64,000 bases of DNA from Oryzias latipes. Lineage: Eukaryota > Chordata > Actinopteri > Beloniformes > Adrianichthyidae. Shown here piece by piece: positions 10,251-21,929 of the stretch. The stretch spans positions 14,065,015 through 14,129,014 of the forward strand of contig NC_019869.2 in assembly GCF_002234675.1 (NCBI RefSeq). Reading direction: 5' to 3'. A program made the position numbers and the translations under genes. The notes beneath the pieces were generated by a model. The model was not told the origin of the DNA. It saw only the letters and a program-made list of their open reading frames with translations, and made no database searches. The first letter of the stretch is position 1. Every line of letters begins with the position of its first letter.

Positions 10251-11924
10251 AATGATGACTCGTTCATTTCAGTAGAATTTGTCTTTTTTTTATTTGTCTC
10301 TTGAATGTTTTGCTGCTCAGGTCAGATAAACAGCTAAAATCCTGTCCTGGTCTGTGTTTAAGTGTTTGAGGGTTAGAAGTGGTCCCAAAGTGAAACATAT
10401 TTCAGAATTAAACAGCTGATTTCTCTGAACCAAAAGCAGGTGAGTGCTGTTATACGTCAGACACGGAGGTGGGAGCATCATGGTTTTAGTTTTAATGTAA
10501 GAATTTACATTGTTTTTGATACCAAACTCACATCTTTGTTCATTTTAGAGGAAATTTCAAAAAGCTGTGTTTAATGAATTAAATCTTGATCTCATAGATG
10601 GGATCTAAAGGTTTTAGGATTTCCTTATGTTTCTGTCATCTCCTGGCTTCTCCAGGAGGTCTCTAATCTTTACAACACTCAGCTCCTCTACCTTTGGGAT
10701 TTTGAGGGTTCTTCAGGAACTGCAGAGATCAGATTTTGTTCTAGGAGCATCTCTTCCAGGTTGGGGCTTGGTCATCACAGAGATCTCTACCAGGTCCTCA
10801 TGGTTTAACCTGGTTTCATTTAGGACCATTCTGTGCTGTGACTTCAGAATCTGAAATGTTGTTCCACCCTGAAGCTACAGAACCCAGACATGACACACAG
10901 TTCTGTAGGGATGTGAAGAACTGTCCTCCATTCAATCTCCAATTAGGTTTTTTGTTTACTTTAGTGACTAAATCCTGAAAAAACTTGTTCTTTCTGCTTT
11001 ATGTGGTTCTTGATTCTCTGCTCTGGTTTTTCTGTTCTGCAGAGCTCACATATGAAGTGAGGAGGGGTTCTGTTTTCAGAGCGGTTCACACCGGTGTTGG
11101 TTGAAGCTCATCATGAGTCCACGTGAGAAAGAGCTTCAGATGGTGTGAGCTGAATACATTCAGGATCTGAGTGCAAACAAGTTGATAACAGCTGAAAATC
11201 AGCCTAGAAGTCTTTGTGTCAGAATCATCTTCAACCAGGAATTCAGGAACTTGGAAGAACACGAGTTCTGCTTCTCTGTGCTGCAGAACTTCCTGTTACA
11301 GAAACGGAGACTGAAAAATGTCTGATGGATTCTGGTTCATGTTCAGTTCCACACAAAAAGAAGGACACAAAAGTTTTTTACGTTTTTACATTTTATTTAC
11401 CACACTCTATACATTAAAGTCACATAAATATATACAATGAATTTCTGTCTTTTTACTCCTTTTGAGTGGAGATTGTGATCAAAGATTTAAAGTAAAAGAC
11501 TTTTTTCTAAAATCTTTGGAAAATAAAAACTTGCGTTCTGACAAGGGTCGGAACGCAAGTTTTAGTTTACGTTTTTTCATTTTCTGTGTGTTTGTTTAAT
11601 ATTTCTTAAACATAAATATATTTTAATTTTAATTGACTTGCAAATGTTGAATGGCTGCTGCTTGTCAGAAAATCTTTTAAAGCTGCTGCTAATTTTAGGT
11701 AGCAACAATTCTTGTTTCTGCTCTGACAGTTAAGGGGAAAGTTAAGGGTTAAATATATCACCATTATCTAATGTCAAATCAGTGTCTTCCTGATTTAATA
11801 TTAGATAACGTATTTTCAGACCTTAAGTTTGAGTTTAGCTTTGCTTAAAAAGAAATTCTTATTTGTCCTTTTATTGAGTTTTGACACATCAGCAACTTCA
11901 TTTTATTGAATCTTAATCTTTTAA
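10250..11924. other. Right part of duplication copy A, no gene recognised
   Basis: Apart from short random open frames I see no exon here. A small inverted repeat, acttgcgttctgac...ggaacgcaagt (about 11530-11560), could form a hairpin. The matching part of copy B (16573-18321) also lacks a gene. Confidence 0.5.
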
Positions 11925-11930
11925 GTTACT

Positions 11931-13204
11931 GCTGTAACCCTTGTGCTATCCTAGGCACTTTAACATTGGGAGTTGGGTCATCTCTGTCTTTTCTGGTGTC
12001 CCCCAAGGTTCTGTCCTTGGTCCTCTTCTTTTCATTACTTATCTTCTACCCCTTGGCAATATTTTCCGTAAATTTAATGTTAATTTTCACTGTTTTGCGG
12101 ATGACACCCAGCTCTATGTATCAAGTAGACCTGACTCCTCTCTTCCACCCTCCTCCCTCCACTCCTGTCTATCTGAAATCAAAAACTGGTTCACCTCAAA
12201 CCTTCTTAAACTCAATAGTGATAAAACCGAGCTACTTCTCGTCGGTTGGAAATCCACCCTCTCAAAAGCAAAAGTGTTACTCTTTCCATTGATTCATCTT
12301 CTGTCTCCCCCTCCCCTCAGGTGAAGAGTCTGGGTGTCATCCTAGATAGCTCCTTATCTTTTCAGTCCCACATCAATGACATTACTCGGTCAGCACATTT
12401 CCATCTACGTAACATTAATATTAATCGTCTACGCCCCTCCCTCACTGTCCCCTCTGCTTCTATCCTGCTCCACAGTCTGGTCACTTCCCGTTTAGACTAC
12501 TGTAATTCTCTCCTCTTTGGTCTCCCCCAAAAAACCCTCAATAAGCTCCAACTGGTCCAGAACACAGCTGCCCGCATCATCTCCAGATCCCCCTCCTTCA
12601 GTCATATCACCCCGGTTCTCCACCAGCTGCACTGGCTTCCCATAACTTCCAGAATCCAATTCAAACTCCTCCTGTTCACCTTTAAGGCCCTCCATAACCT
12701 GGCTCCTCCTTACCTCTCCGACCTCATCCATATTAAAACCCCCTCTCGTTCTCTTCGGTCCTCCTCCTCTGTTCAGCTCTCTGTTCCTCCGGCCCGTCTT
12801 GTCACCATGGGAAGCAGAGCCTTCAGCTGCTCTGCTCCCAAACTCTGGAATTCCCTCCCTCCTGACCTCCGTAACATAAACTCTCTTTCAACATTCAGAT
12901 CAAAACTCAAAACTCATCTGTTTATTTCTGCCTTCCCTTCTTGATTCACCTTCGATTCTTGTCTTTTATATTTATATTTATTGTGCTTTTAATGTCTATT
13001 TTTAACCTTTGTCTGTACAGTGTCCTTGAGTTTTGTGAAAGGCGCTTTAAATAAAATGGATTATTATTATTATTATTATTATTATCTAGACCCACTACAG
13101 TTCGCTGAACCTTTTTTGTTCAATGATTTGTGATCTTCACTGGTGTCCGTGGATTACATGAAATCTTTCCATGAAACCCACATCTTTCATAAATGATGTG
13201 GGTT
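11931..13204. repeat. Dispersed fish repeat split by an L2 LINE, at the duplication junction
   Basis: 11931-11983 (from ctgtaaccc to gggtcatct) continues at 13086 as agacccactacagttcgctgaacc and runs to a hairpin, acccacatc-loop-gatgtgggt, at about 13177-13204. The LINE at 11984-13085 lies between the halves. Copy A of the duplication begins (6881) within the sequence that ends this repeat, so the duplication breakpoint falls in or next to it. I associate this repeat with medaka genomes from memory only. Confidence 0.6.
11984..13085 (+). mobile_element. 5'-truncated L2-clade LINE
   Basis: The reverse-transcriptase C-terminal half is readable. [14 protein letters not shown] (about 11996) and the catalytic FADDTQLY (about 12093) are in one frame. 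[31 protein letters not shown] and [12 protein letters not shown] follow in another, up to the stop at about 12942. A frameshift near 12250-12320 separates the two frames. The 3'UTR ends in an (ATT)n tract at 13061-13085, the usual L2-type tail. Truncation and frameshift make it inactive. Confidence 0.9.
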
Positions 13205-13493
13205 AGATGCATTGTGGGAGAAAGGATCCGTTTAAATCAAAAGCAGAACTATAGAACTCAAGACAAAGAATAAATTCTGAAATGTCTTCAGAAAAAATAC
13301 ACAAAATGCACAGAGAAAAGGTTTAATCAATCATTTATTGTACAGATTGACAAAAGAAAAACAATCAATGATTCAAAAACACATGGATTTGCTGATTTCA
13401 GTTAAACAAAATACTCTGTGAACTAATACAGAAAATATTTGGCAATGAACCGATACAGGAAGGAAAAACAATTTTTTGCACCAACTATTACTA

Positions 13494-13585
13494 GTGTGTG
13501 ATTGTGTGTGTGTGTGAATGTATGACTGTAAACCGCTTGAGGCCTTCCAAGAAGGTTGTAAAGCGCTAAATAAGTATACACCAAT
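13494..13585 (+). mobile_element. SINE family B, 3' fragment (copy B)
   Basis: Same insertion as at 7172-7262, with small differences (for example gaatgtatg for gaatgtgtg). Confidence 0.65.
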
Positions 13586-13722
13586 TAACATTTAGTAATT
13601 AATCAAGAACAAATGGTAAACAGTGATTAACATTCAAAGTGCTTTTCAAGGCTGTAATTGTGATCCACCAATGGAGTAATCTAGGCCCCACAAAACTATC
13701 AGCAGCACTTTAAAGTCAATTC

Positions 13723-14018
13723 TAAACAGCGCTGTTAGAATGGCTCAGGCCCAGGGTTCGATTCCCAGGGGCCACAATGAGCTTTATCCAGTGTGGGTCT
13801 TTAAGCAAGACCCTTCGCGCTACTACCTAACTATGTAGACACAAGGGGGGCCAAATCTTGGTCCCTCTGTGCCTGTCCCTAGCCCGGTTAAAATTCAGAG
13901 TTGTATCAGGAAGGGCATCCGGCGTAAAACTCTCTCCCTAACCACCTGTGAATCAGTGAAAGCTGATTCACTGTGGCGACCCCTGAAGGGATATGCTGAA
14001 AGATAAACAACAACAACA
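13723..14018 (+). mobile_element. SINE family C with (CAA)n tail (copy B)
   Basis: Same insertion as at 7400-7697. Its B-box phrase here is gggttcgattcccag, closer to a tRNA B box than in copy A. Confidence 0.7.
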
Positions 14019-14448
14019 ACTATTTGTCAATGCAAAGTCCTGAGAGCGGGAATGATTTGGTCACTTTTTCTGGTCCAAACTCTGGCATTCTGAACGAGAC
14101 AGAAGACTGTTCCAGATGAAGGCACAAAGTAGCTACTCTACATCTGAACATGCATGATTGAGACGATAAAAAGCTCAAAGTGAGGCTGAACCTCAGCTCG
14201 AAGTCTGCTTTGACTTCACGATTTGTAAGTCCACTTTTGGTCTCTGACCCCCAACCTTCTTAAAAGACCCAACCCAGCAACCGGGATCCACTGATCACAG
14301 GTCGACCACTCAACCTATTAACATCAACTTTTCAATTATTTTAAAGTAGTTTTACATAGAGGTTTTCTACCAAAAGTTACACGGTTGGATTCAAACAATA
14401 TTATCATCACATTTAATTGTTTATAATTTTTCTGAACGCTTGTCTAGA

Positions 14449-16141
14449 TTAAATTTTGTTTGGATTCAGGTCAGGGTAAATTTTACCATCCCATTTAAAT
14501 TTGTCAAACTTTTTCAGCTCCTGTTTAAGATAATTAAAAACTCTCATTTTAGCTCTCCGCCTGTTTTCTTCAGGAACATTTTCTTCTGGTCTCAGCTGCT
14601 CCATAACTTGCGATTCCTCTTTAAACAAATTGCTCAGACTCTCAACCTCAGCACAGCCGCCGTGTGCCCAACGCTTTCTTTCAGTCGTGTTTAAACCAAA
14701 CAAATCACTGCAAGATCTGCAAGGATCCATCGGTCTTCCTTCACTGATATTGAAAGCCTCACATTTAACATTGGAGGGTAGCTGGATATTTCTACTAAAA
14801 TATAACTTTTTTTGTTTATCTGGATAATATGTCATTACAGCATCGGATGCTAATCTATGCCAGTAACCAAAACAGGACGCAGCAACCAGTATTTCTCCAG
14901 CAGGACGACCACGCGTGGACATGGAGACCCCATAATATCTGCAGGAATCGCACATCTGAGAGACGCAGATGGTGGAGGAGAACAAAATCTGGGAAGAAGT
15001 TCTTTCTTTCATTTGAAGAACGACAGTCTGGAGTCTGTCTTTAATCAGGTCTTCTTTTTCTTGTCCGTAAAGACGGACAACCTGTTGGAAAAAGGATCCA
15101 GATGTGAGCAAAAACATCACCATCCAGAAGACTTCCTGACATTAAAATCCAGTATTTTTCAATCCACTATATGTAGCTCCTGTTATTGGAGTCGGAAGTC
15201 CGAATTATTAAATGATTATGTAAAAGCTTAAAGCTGTCAAAGTTCTCTGATGCGCTCAGAAGCCATTTTGATTTGCTGACTCGAGTTTAGTTTCATTTTT
15301 CTAGAAAGGCCTCCTGAAGTAGGAGGGACTCCAGGAAGGTGTGACGCAGGTAATGTTTGTGATCCTGCTGGACTACCAATACAGCAGAAGTAGAAACAAA
15401 GATCTTCTATCTGTTACTTAGAGGTCTAAAACACCAAATATGAAGAAGAAAAAAGTTTCAAAGATGTTTGTTTAACTTTCTATCTACTGTTATCTGTCAG
15501 GAAAAAAAGACAGAAACCTCATGAAGAATTATTCAATCATCAGAGAATATCCTACCATGTCTAGCAAACAGGAAAAAGGACTCCTCCTGGGAAGTTGAGT
15601 GGAATAAAGTCGGAAGGGTTCAGGGTATTCATTCTCCAAATATTCCAATGTGTCGTCATCATCACCCAGGAGATTTCGTGGTGAAAACGGTGGAGAGTTG
15701 ATCAGTCCCAGAAAAAACAGGCAGTGAAGAATCTAGGAATTGAAGGAAAACACAGAAACGCATCATTTCCTATTTTTTAGTCTTGCTTGATCATGGTTCC
15801 ATTAAAACCCACCTCATCCACCAACATGGACGTGTCCTGCCGAGTCAGGTTATTCAGATCAACCATCGTGGTTATGAGGATGAAGGCATTCCTCCTGAAA
15901 ACCTCTCCATCTGACAGATATTCAATCCTGCAATGAAAACATTTCAGGAATCTGGTCTAACTACGACGTTCTACAGCAGATTATGGAAGAATAGGTCAGG
16001 AAATCTATCAACTCACTGTTTTTCTTCCTCTTCGTCCGCCTAAAGCAAAAGATGGATAGAGGAAAGGTTATAAATATGTGGAACATGGAAGATGAAAATT
16101 GTGTTAAAAGGTTATAACAGATGAAAGATGCTGCTCACCAT
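14449..16141 (-). CDS. Uncharacterised 334-aa protein, tandem copy B (five exons)
   Basis: This is a paralogue of the gene at 8126-9818 with the same structure: 16139-16141 (ATG), 16017-16039, 15813-15927, 15556-15732 and 14449-15135. All splice sites and the frame are intact, and the product is 334 aa. The only protein difference that I find is Asp to Asn at residue 255, between the PCRSC (244-248) and CAE (267-269) motifs. Exons 2-4 appear identical. Intact splice sites and full length in both copies suggest that both are functional, or that the duplication is very recent. As for copy A, no function can be assigned from the sequence. Confidence 0.85.
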
Positions 16142-18321
16142 TGTGTTGTCCTTTTAGATAAAATTTTACTTTTCTCTGAAGTTTTCTCTGGTGTGTCTGA
16201 AGTTAGTCGACTCGGAGCTTCAATTGAAAACGTTTCACAGTAAATGAAGGTTTGAAGTTTTGTCTCCGCCTCTGAATCCTTCAATCATTGACTGGTTTCA
16301 GTGCACAAGTTTAAACAAAGCAGGAAGTTCCCCGGCTACACAAGGCGGGGCAAAAGAGAGAAGGCTCTGGGGTAGAAAAAGTCAAGTCTGCTCGGTGTCA
16401 AGTTACGGAAACTGTTTGGAAAAGGAAAATATGCCAAAAAATAAAAGACTTGTTTTATGGTTGATGATATGACTGAAGGTCTGACAGCAGAGCTACAACT
16501 AAAGTCCTCTGCAGGTTAGTTAGTTCTGGTTCACAGTTCAGTTTTGTTTTACAGTGAAAACAAAACTTAAGACAATGATGACTCGTTCATTTCAGTAGAA
16601 TTGGTCTTTTTTTTATTTGTCTCTTGAATGTTTTGCTGCTCAGGTCAGATAAACAGCTAAAATCCTGTCCTGGTCTGTGTTTAAGTGTTTGAGGGTTAGA
16701 AGTGGTCCCAAAGTGAAACATATTTCAGAATTAAACAGCTGATTTCTCTGAACCAAAAGCAGGTGAGTGCTGTTATACATCAGACACGGAGGTGGGAGCA
16801 TCATGGTTTTAGTTTTAATGTAAGAATTTACATTGTTTTTGATACCAAACTCACATCTTTGTTCATTTTAGAGGAAATTTCAAAAAGTTGTGTTTAATGA
16901 ATTAAATCTTGATCTCATAGATGGGATCTAAAGGTTTTAGGAATTCCTTATGTTTCTGTCATGTCCTGGCTCCTCCAGGAGGTCTCTAATCTTTACAACA
17001 CTCAGCTCCTCTACCTTTGGGAGTTTGAGGGTTCTTCAGGAACTGCAGAGAATAGATTTTGTTCTAGGAGCATCTCTTCCAGGTTGGTGCTTGGTCATCA
17101 CAGAGATCTCTACCAGCTCCTCATGGCTTAACCTGGTTTCATTTAGGACCATTCTGTGCTGTGACTTCAGAATCTGAAATGTTGTTCCACCCTGAAGCTA
17201 CAGAACTCAGACATGACACACAGTTCTGTAGGGATGTGAAGAACTGTCCTCCATTTAGTCTCCAATGAGGTTTTTTGTTTACTTTAGTGACTAAATCCTG
17301 AAAAAATGTGTTGTGCTTGATTTTCTGCTCTGGTTTTTCTGTTCTGCAGAGCTCACATATGAAGTGAGGAGGGGTTCTGTTTTCAGAGCGGTTCACACCG
17401 GTGTTGGTTGAAGCTCATCATGAGTCCACGTGAGAAAGAGCTTCAGATGCTGTGAGCTGAATACATTCAGGATCTGAGTGCAAACAAGTTGATAACAGCT
17501 GAAAATCAGCCTAGAAGTCTTTGTGTCAGAATCATCTTCAACCAGGAATTCAGGAACTTGGAAGAACACGAGTTCTGCTTCTCTGTGCTGCAGAACTTCC
17601 TGTTACAGAAACGGAGACTGAAAAATGTCTGATGGATTCTGGTTCATGTTCAGTTCCACACAAAACAAGGACACAAAAGTTTTTAGGAAAAAGTTTCTTT
17701 TAATCAGCAGCTTCATTTTAAAACTGTGGAGACAAACTTTACACAAACTAATTACATTATTTACGTTGAAATCTTACTTTTTTGCTTTTATTTTATTTAC
17801 ATTATAGATTTTAGTCACATAAAAATGTAAACTGAATTTCTATCTTTTTACTCCTTTTAACTAGATTTAGTCAAGGATTTAAAGTAACAGACTTTTTCTG
17901 AAATCATGGGAAAAAAACATTTTAAAAAGCTTAAACTCAAAGTTGCATTCTGACTCTTGTCAGAACTCAAGTTTGAGTTGATATTTTTTCATTTTCTGTG
18001 TTTGTTTAATATTTAAACATAAATGTATTATTTTAATTTAGTGTCAAATATTGAATGACTGCAGCTTGTCAAACCTTTTTTTGAACTGCTGCTAATTTTT
18101 TGTAGCAACAATTCTTGTTTCTGCTCTGAAAGTTAAGGGGAAAGTTAAGGGTTAAATATTTCACCATTATGTAATGTTAAATCAGTGTCTTCATTTTAAA
18201 CAGACAAGTATTTTAAGAACTTAAGTTTAAGGTTAACTTTACCATATGAAAAAAAATGTATTTGTCCTTTTATTGAGTTTTGACACATCATTAACTTCGT
18301 TTTATTAAATCTTAGTCTTAA

Positions 18322-18793
18322 CATTTCCCTTAACCATCAAATTAGAAGCTACAAATCAGGCGCCAACTTCAGGTTCTTGAAGGTCGGTCTGCTACCTAAA
18401 CTGCTGCTCAGACATATGACTGCTCTTAAGCAGCAGCAGAGGTTTCCCAGCATGCATTGCTGAACTCGTCTCGCTCCACTCTCCACAGCTGAAGACGGGC
18501 CACTACAGTCTGCATCATCACTGTCCTCACAATATTTTACTAACCTTTTCAACTTATTTCTATTTTTTATGTTTAACTTCCCCATTATCTACTTTGTCTA
18601 CTAACTGGTTGATCAAACCTATTTATAGATATCCAATTACTTAGTTACTACAATAATCTAACATGATAAATGGGGGGAGAGGCAGTGCTTTGATGCATAG
18701 TTGACTGCAGTCTTGTGGAGAAATCTGAAAAAGCTTTTTTCAGATTTGCTCGGACAGCAGCATGCACACAGTTGGTTTTTGATCCGGGCGCTC
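18322..18793. other. Spacer and probable 3'UTR of the 205-aa gene
   Basis: No exon is recognised. The part just below 18794 is presumably 3'UTR of the minus-strand gene ending there. A clear polyadenylation signal was not identified. Confidence 0.35.
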
Positions 18794-19787
18794 TCAGGCC
18801 CCGCCGTTCTGCAGCTGTCTGAGCACGGCGTCGGAGAGGATGGGGCCGTGCTGCTGGTGACACCTGCAAAGGAGAGAAAACGCTCAGGACGGCGTGGCGT
18901 CACAGCATCACCATCCTGACGGAACCACAAACCGGCAGGATTTTCATGACGATTACAGATTTTCTGTCTAGTCTGTGGCAGATGAAGGTTTGGTGAAATT
19001 AAAAACACATTCCATTTAAAGAAACTTTACAATTCAGGTTTGTTGAGTTGAAGAACAAACGATGGTCGGATAGAACACCCACCTCCGCTTCTCTGCGCCG
19101 AGTCGCAGGTTTTTCAGGAAACTGTCTTTGTGTTTTGATACCAGCTGGTGATGCTCTTTGTCTAGCCTCTTTCCCACGGGACCCTTCCTCAGCTCATCCC
19201 ACTCCTCGCTGGTCTAAAGGCAAACCAAGTTTTAATAAAAAAACTGAAACAAAGATCATGGAGGAGAGGAGAATTTCTCACCGTGTGTTTAAAGGCCTCC
19301 CCTCTGTAAAAGCTTCTGGAAGCGGGGTAGTCTACCCCGACTTGGCACAGATGCTCCAGACTTGGAGCCACCAGGTGGAGCTCGTCTCCGTCGTAGCCGT
19401 AGAACTTCTTGTCCTCACAGGTCATCAGGACGAGCTGGTCACAGGGGTACGGGCTGCCCTCCACATAACCCACCACCTGCATCTGAACTGTGGTGGGCAG
19501 GAAGAACTTCCCCCACGCGTTCAGGTCTGCAGCGTTGCACTTGGTGTCATCCAGGACCCCCACGGTTAGTGTTGCACCGTCTGGACTGTTCAGCTGGAAG
19601 GTCTTATTTCTTTTGTTGCAGATTGTGTTTGACACCCAGTCGCGGTATTTGGGCCCTTCAAATACAAAAGCACAAAACCATGAAGTTCAGACGCTCAGAG
19701 GCAGAAATCGTAGAATTGATCTTTGCGTGCAGCTTACCAGTGATGCCATTGCACTGAGGGAACGAAGACATGGTGGCCATTGTTCTG
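18794..19787 (-). CDS. Uncharacterised 205-aa protein (four coding exons)
   Basis: Not recognised as a named family. Coding exons in transcription order are 19738-19787 (ATG at 19780; a second ATG four codons in), 19282-19655, 19083-19213 and 18794-18863. All junctions are GT-AG and the phases match. The protein has an N-terminal PQCNGITG, a soluble, probably beta-rich middle (exon 2, about 15-139) with five cysteines and a PYPCDQLVLMTCEDKKFYGY segment, and a charged helical C-terminus (EEWDELRKGPVGKRLDKEHH). No signal peptide or membrane segment is evident. Bases 19788-19797 read tttttttag on the minus strand, a splice acceptor just upstream of the start, so an upstream leader exon must exist. 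Like its two neighbours it is on the minus strand. It may belong to the same accessory gene cluster, but I see no sequence similarity to them. Confidence 0.82.
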
Positions 19788-21891
19788 CTAAAAAAAAAGG
19801 GTTGCACTTTATTTTGAAGTTACCTTAATAGGTTTTGGTTCGTTTTTCTTCTTTACATTGCTTTGTTGTTTTTTTTCTTTTCGTTTTTCTTCTTTACATT
19901 TCTCTGTTTTCGTCTTTGAGGAAAAAAATCTTTCAAACCGCAGCGTCACGATTCTTCATCATACGTGGAAATGTCGGTACATCTTCTGGACGGCGCCCGT
20001 TTAATTCACCGCCGATATTGATCCCGATCGGATCTGGGGGATTTTTTAGGGGGGGGGGGTTGTGTGAACACCGATCGCACACCAATCTCTCCGTGACTTT
20101 ACATTTTATTTGAGATTTAAAAGAAGAAGAAAAAACAGACAAAAACAAAAGGTTTATTGACAGAGATGAAAAACATTTTGTCACTGAAATAATCTATTCT
20201 TTTCTTTTAAGCTTTGACAGTTTTGGTGAACAGAGACTTTAGAAACCACAGCAGCAGAAGGTGTAATTGGCAGTGAAAAGCGTCACCTTCCAGCAAAGAG
20301 GTCCTCTGCAGACGTTTGGACGCCCCGTCACTGTTGGGAAACAGTTCAACCTGAACCAACACGGATCTGCCTTCCCAAAGTCTCCTTTCAGAAACTTTGG
20401 GAACCAGAAACGTGTTGAGTCTAAAGCAGACAGGAACAAACGCATAAAACAGGAACAGGTTCCATACCGCCGTCAACCCTGCGTTGGGATGTCCCGCCCT
20501 TTTCCTTTCTCGGGGGGGGGTGTCATGGTATCGACTCTGTTCCATCCGGTCCTGGTGAAGAGTGATAGTTTACAGCTGTAGTTCAACGGAGATGGTGGGA
20601 GTTGACCTTTACCGTCCATCTTGTTTGTAACCTTCATGACATCTACGTGCTGACAGTGGGAGGGTTTTGCAGCTGAAGTCTAGGAGTCCAAAAGCCCGGA
20701 AACACCAGAACCACACGTTGGACTGAGCAGCACTGGGAGGTGGTCCGTCAGGGTTCAGATACAGCGCTTGAAGACAGGTGTCCAAACTGCACCAACAGCT
20801 GCTGCAGCTCCGCTTTACAATGGGCATAAATGAGGCCGGGCAGACAGGAAGTTTTCTAAAAATCCCATTTCCACTGATGATCTCACCGGTCCCGCTAGAG
20901 CCAACATTTACAAAACACGCAGGCGGAGAGCAGAAAGGTTGCACTTAGGCATCACCCGTTCTCCATCTTCAGGAAGATCTTTAATCAGAAGCTTCATTCT
21001 CCCTCCAAACCAGCTCTTTCCTTACATGCAACCAACACTGGAGGATCAAAGACGTCACATCTTAAATTCTCAGCATAGATTAGGTTCTCCTTGCAGATTG
21101 GCCTCCAGAGAGCAGTCATTAGATGTCAGCGACTAGTCCACATCAGCTTCCTAATGCACACCAACCATGAAATGACTGCCTAGATCTTTCCCGTGTGTCC
21201 TCCAAGAGGGAAACTCTGTCTTTCAAATATTGCTGTTGGTCTTCAGGCGACTGTAGACGTCCAGTTGTGTCCCAGATACTGACTGGACCTTCACCAAGAG
21301 GATTCTTCCAAAGTGCACTCGCTCGTAGACAAGTTCTGACTTATCCAGAGGGAGAGACGCAACTTTTCAAAGCTACTGACCTCAAAACGACTTGCCAGAG
21401 ATATCTATGACTGCGGGTTTATCCATTTCACACCGGTAGAAAAAAGTCACAACCATCGTCCAAGACACTTGTGGTATGTGTCACAGAGGGAAAGACATCC
21501 CCCTCCCCCAGAGGATCTGCCCTTCACCTGGAAGTTCATGTAGCGGCTGATCTTAGCAAGTCTCAAGGTCTCTAGCTGCTCCCATTAATCCCCTCAATTT
21601 TCTGGTTGCTACGGAAACTCCCAAAATGCGGGCGAGCACGTATGTTCCTGCGCAGCACACGGTCTAGGAGTTCTGTTCCCGACGGGCTGACGCCAACATT
21701 CTGTCTTTTTTAATGATCATTATTTTCGTTTCTGTTATTTCACCGAGGAGCGTTTGTGGCTCCAGTAATGAGTCAGACGCTGATGCACAGCAGATGTCAG
21801 AACATTTAAAAGAAGTGAGTCATCAACACAGCCACGTTTAGACAAGTTTTATCCACTTTGCCTAAAGGCGGAACAGAAAAGCAGTACTTAC

Positions 21892-21929
21892 GAATGACAG
21901 CGGGCTGAGGTTTTCTCCATTCCTTAATT
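21892..21929 (-). other. Candidate 5' exon of the 205-aa gene
   Basis: On the minus strand a 38-nt stretch is bounded by an acceptor (tttttccagttgcag) and a strong donor (gtaagtact). Spliced to the acceptor at 19787 it puts an upstream ATG (21918-21920) in frame with the main start, adding 12 residues for a 217-aa form. The in-frame fit supports a real exon. Whether the upstream ATG is used is unknown. Confidence 0.45.

Larger units (their letters stand above)
6881..11924. repeat. Segmental tandem duplication, copy A
   Basis: About 5 kb, repeated at 13188-18321 at an offset of 6307 bp on the left edge and 6323 bp in the core. By eye the stretch 7080-11340 differs from the partner by scattered single bases only. 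The left edge (6881-7060) and right edge (about 11350-11924) contain many substitutions and indels. The block holds one complete minus-strand gene (8126-9818) and two SINE pieces that were present before duplication. Confidence 0.93.
13188..18321. repeat. Segmental tandem duplication, copy B
   Basis: Partner of copy A, in the same orientation. The core (about 13400-17660) is near-identical to copy A, while the right edge (17660-18321) shows many substitutions and indels. It contains gene copy B and the same two SINE insertions. Confidence 0.93.

Noticed and set aside
19368-19378. CTCF-like ccaccaggtgg
   Set aside because: Only a partial core match, and it lies in coding sequence, which explains it.
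19048-19569. 173-aa plus-strand frame
   Set aside because: It overlaps exons 2 and 3 of the minus-strand 205-aa gene, whose splice phases all fit. The plus frame has no splice or family support.
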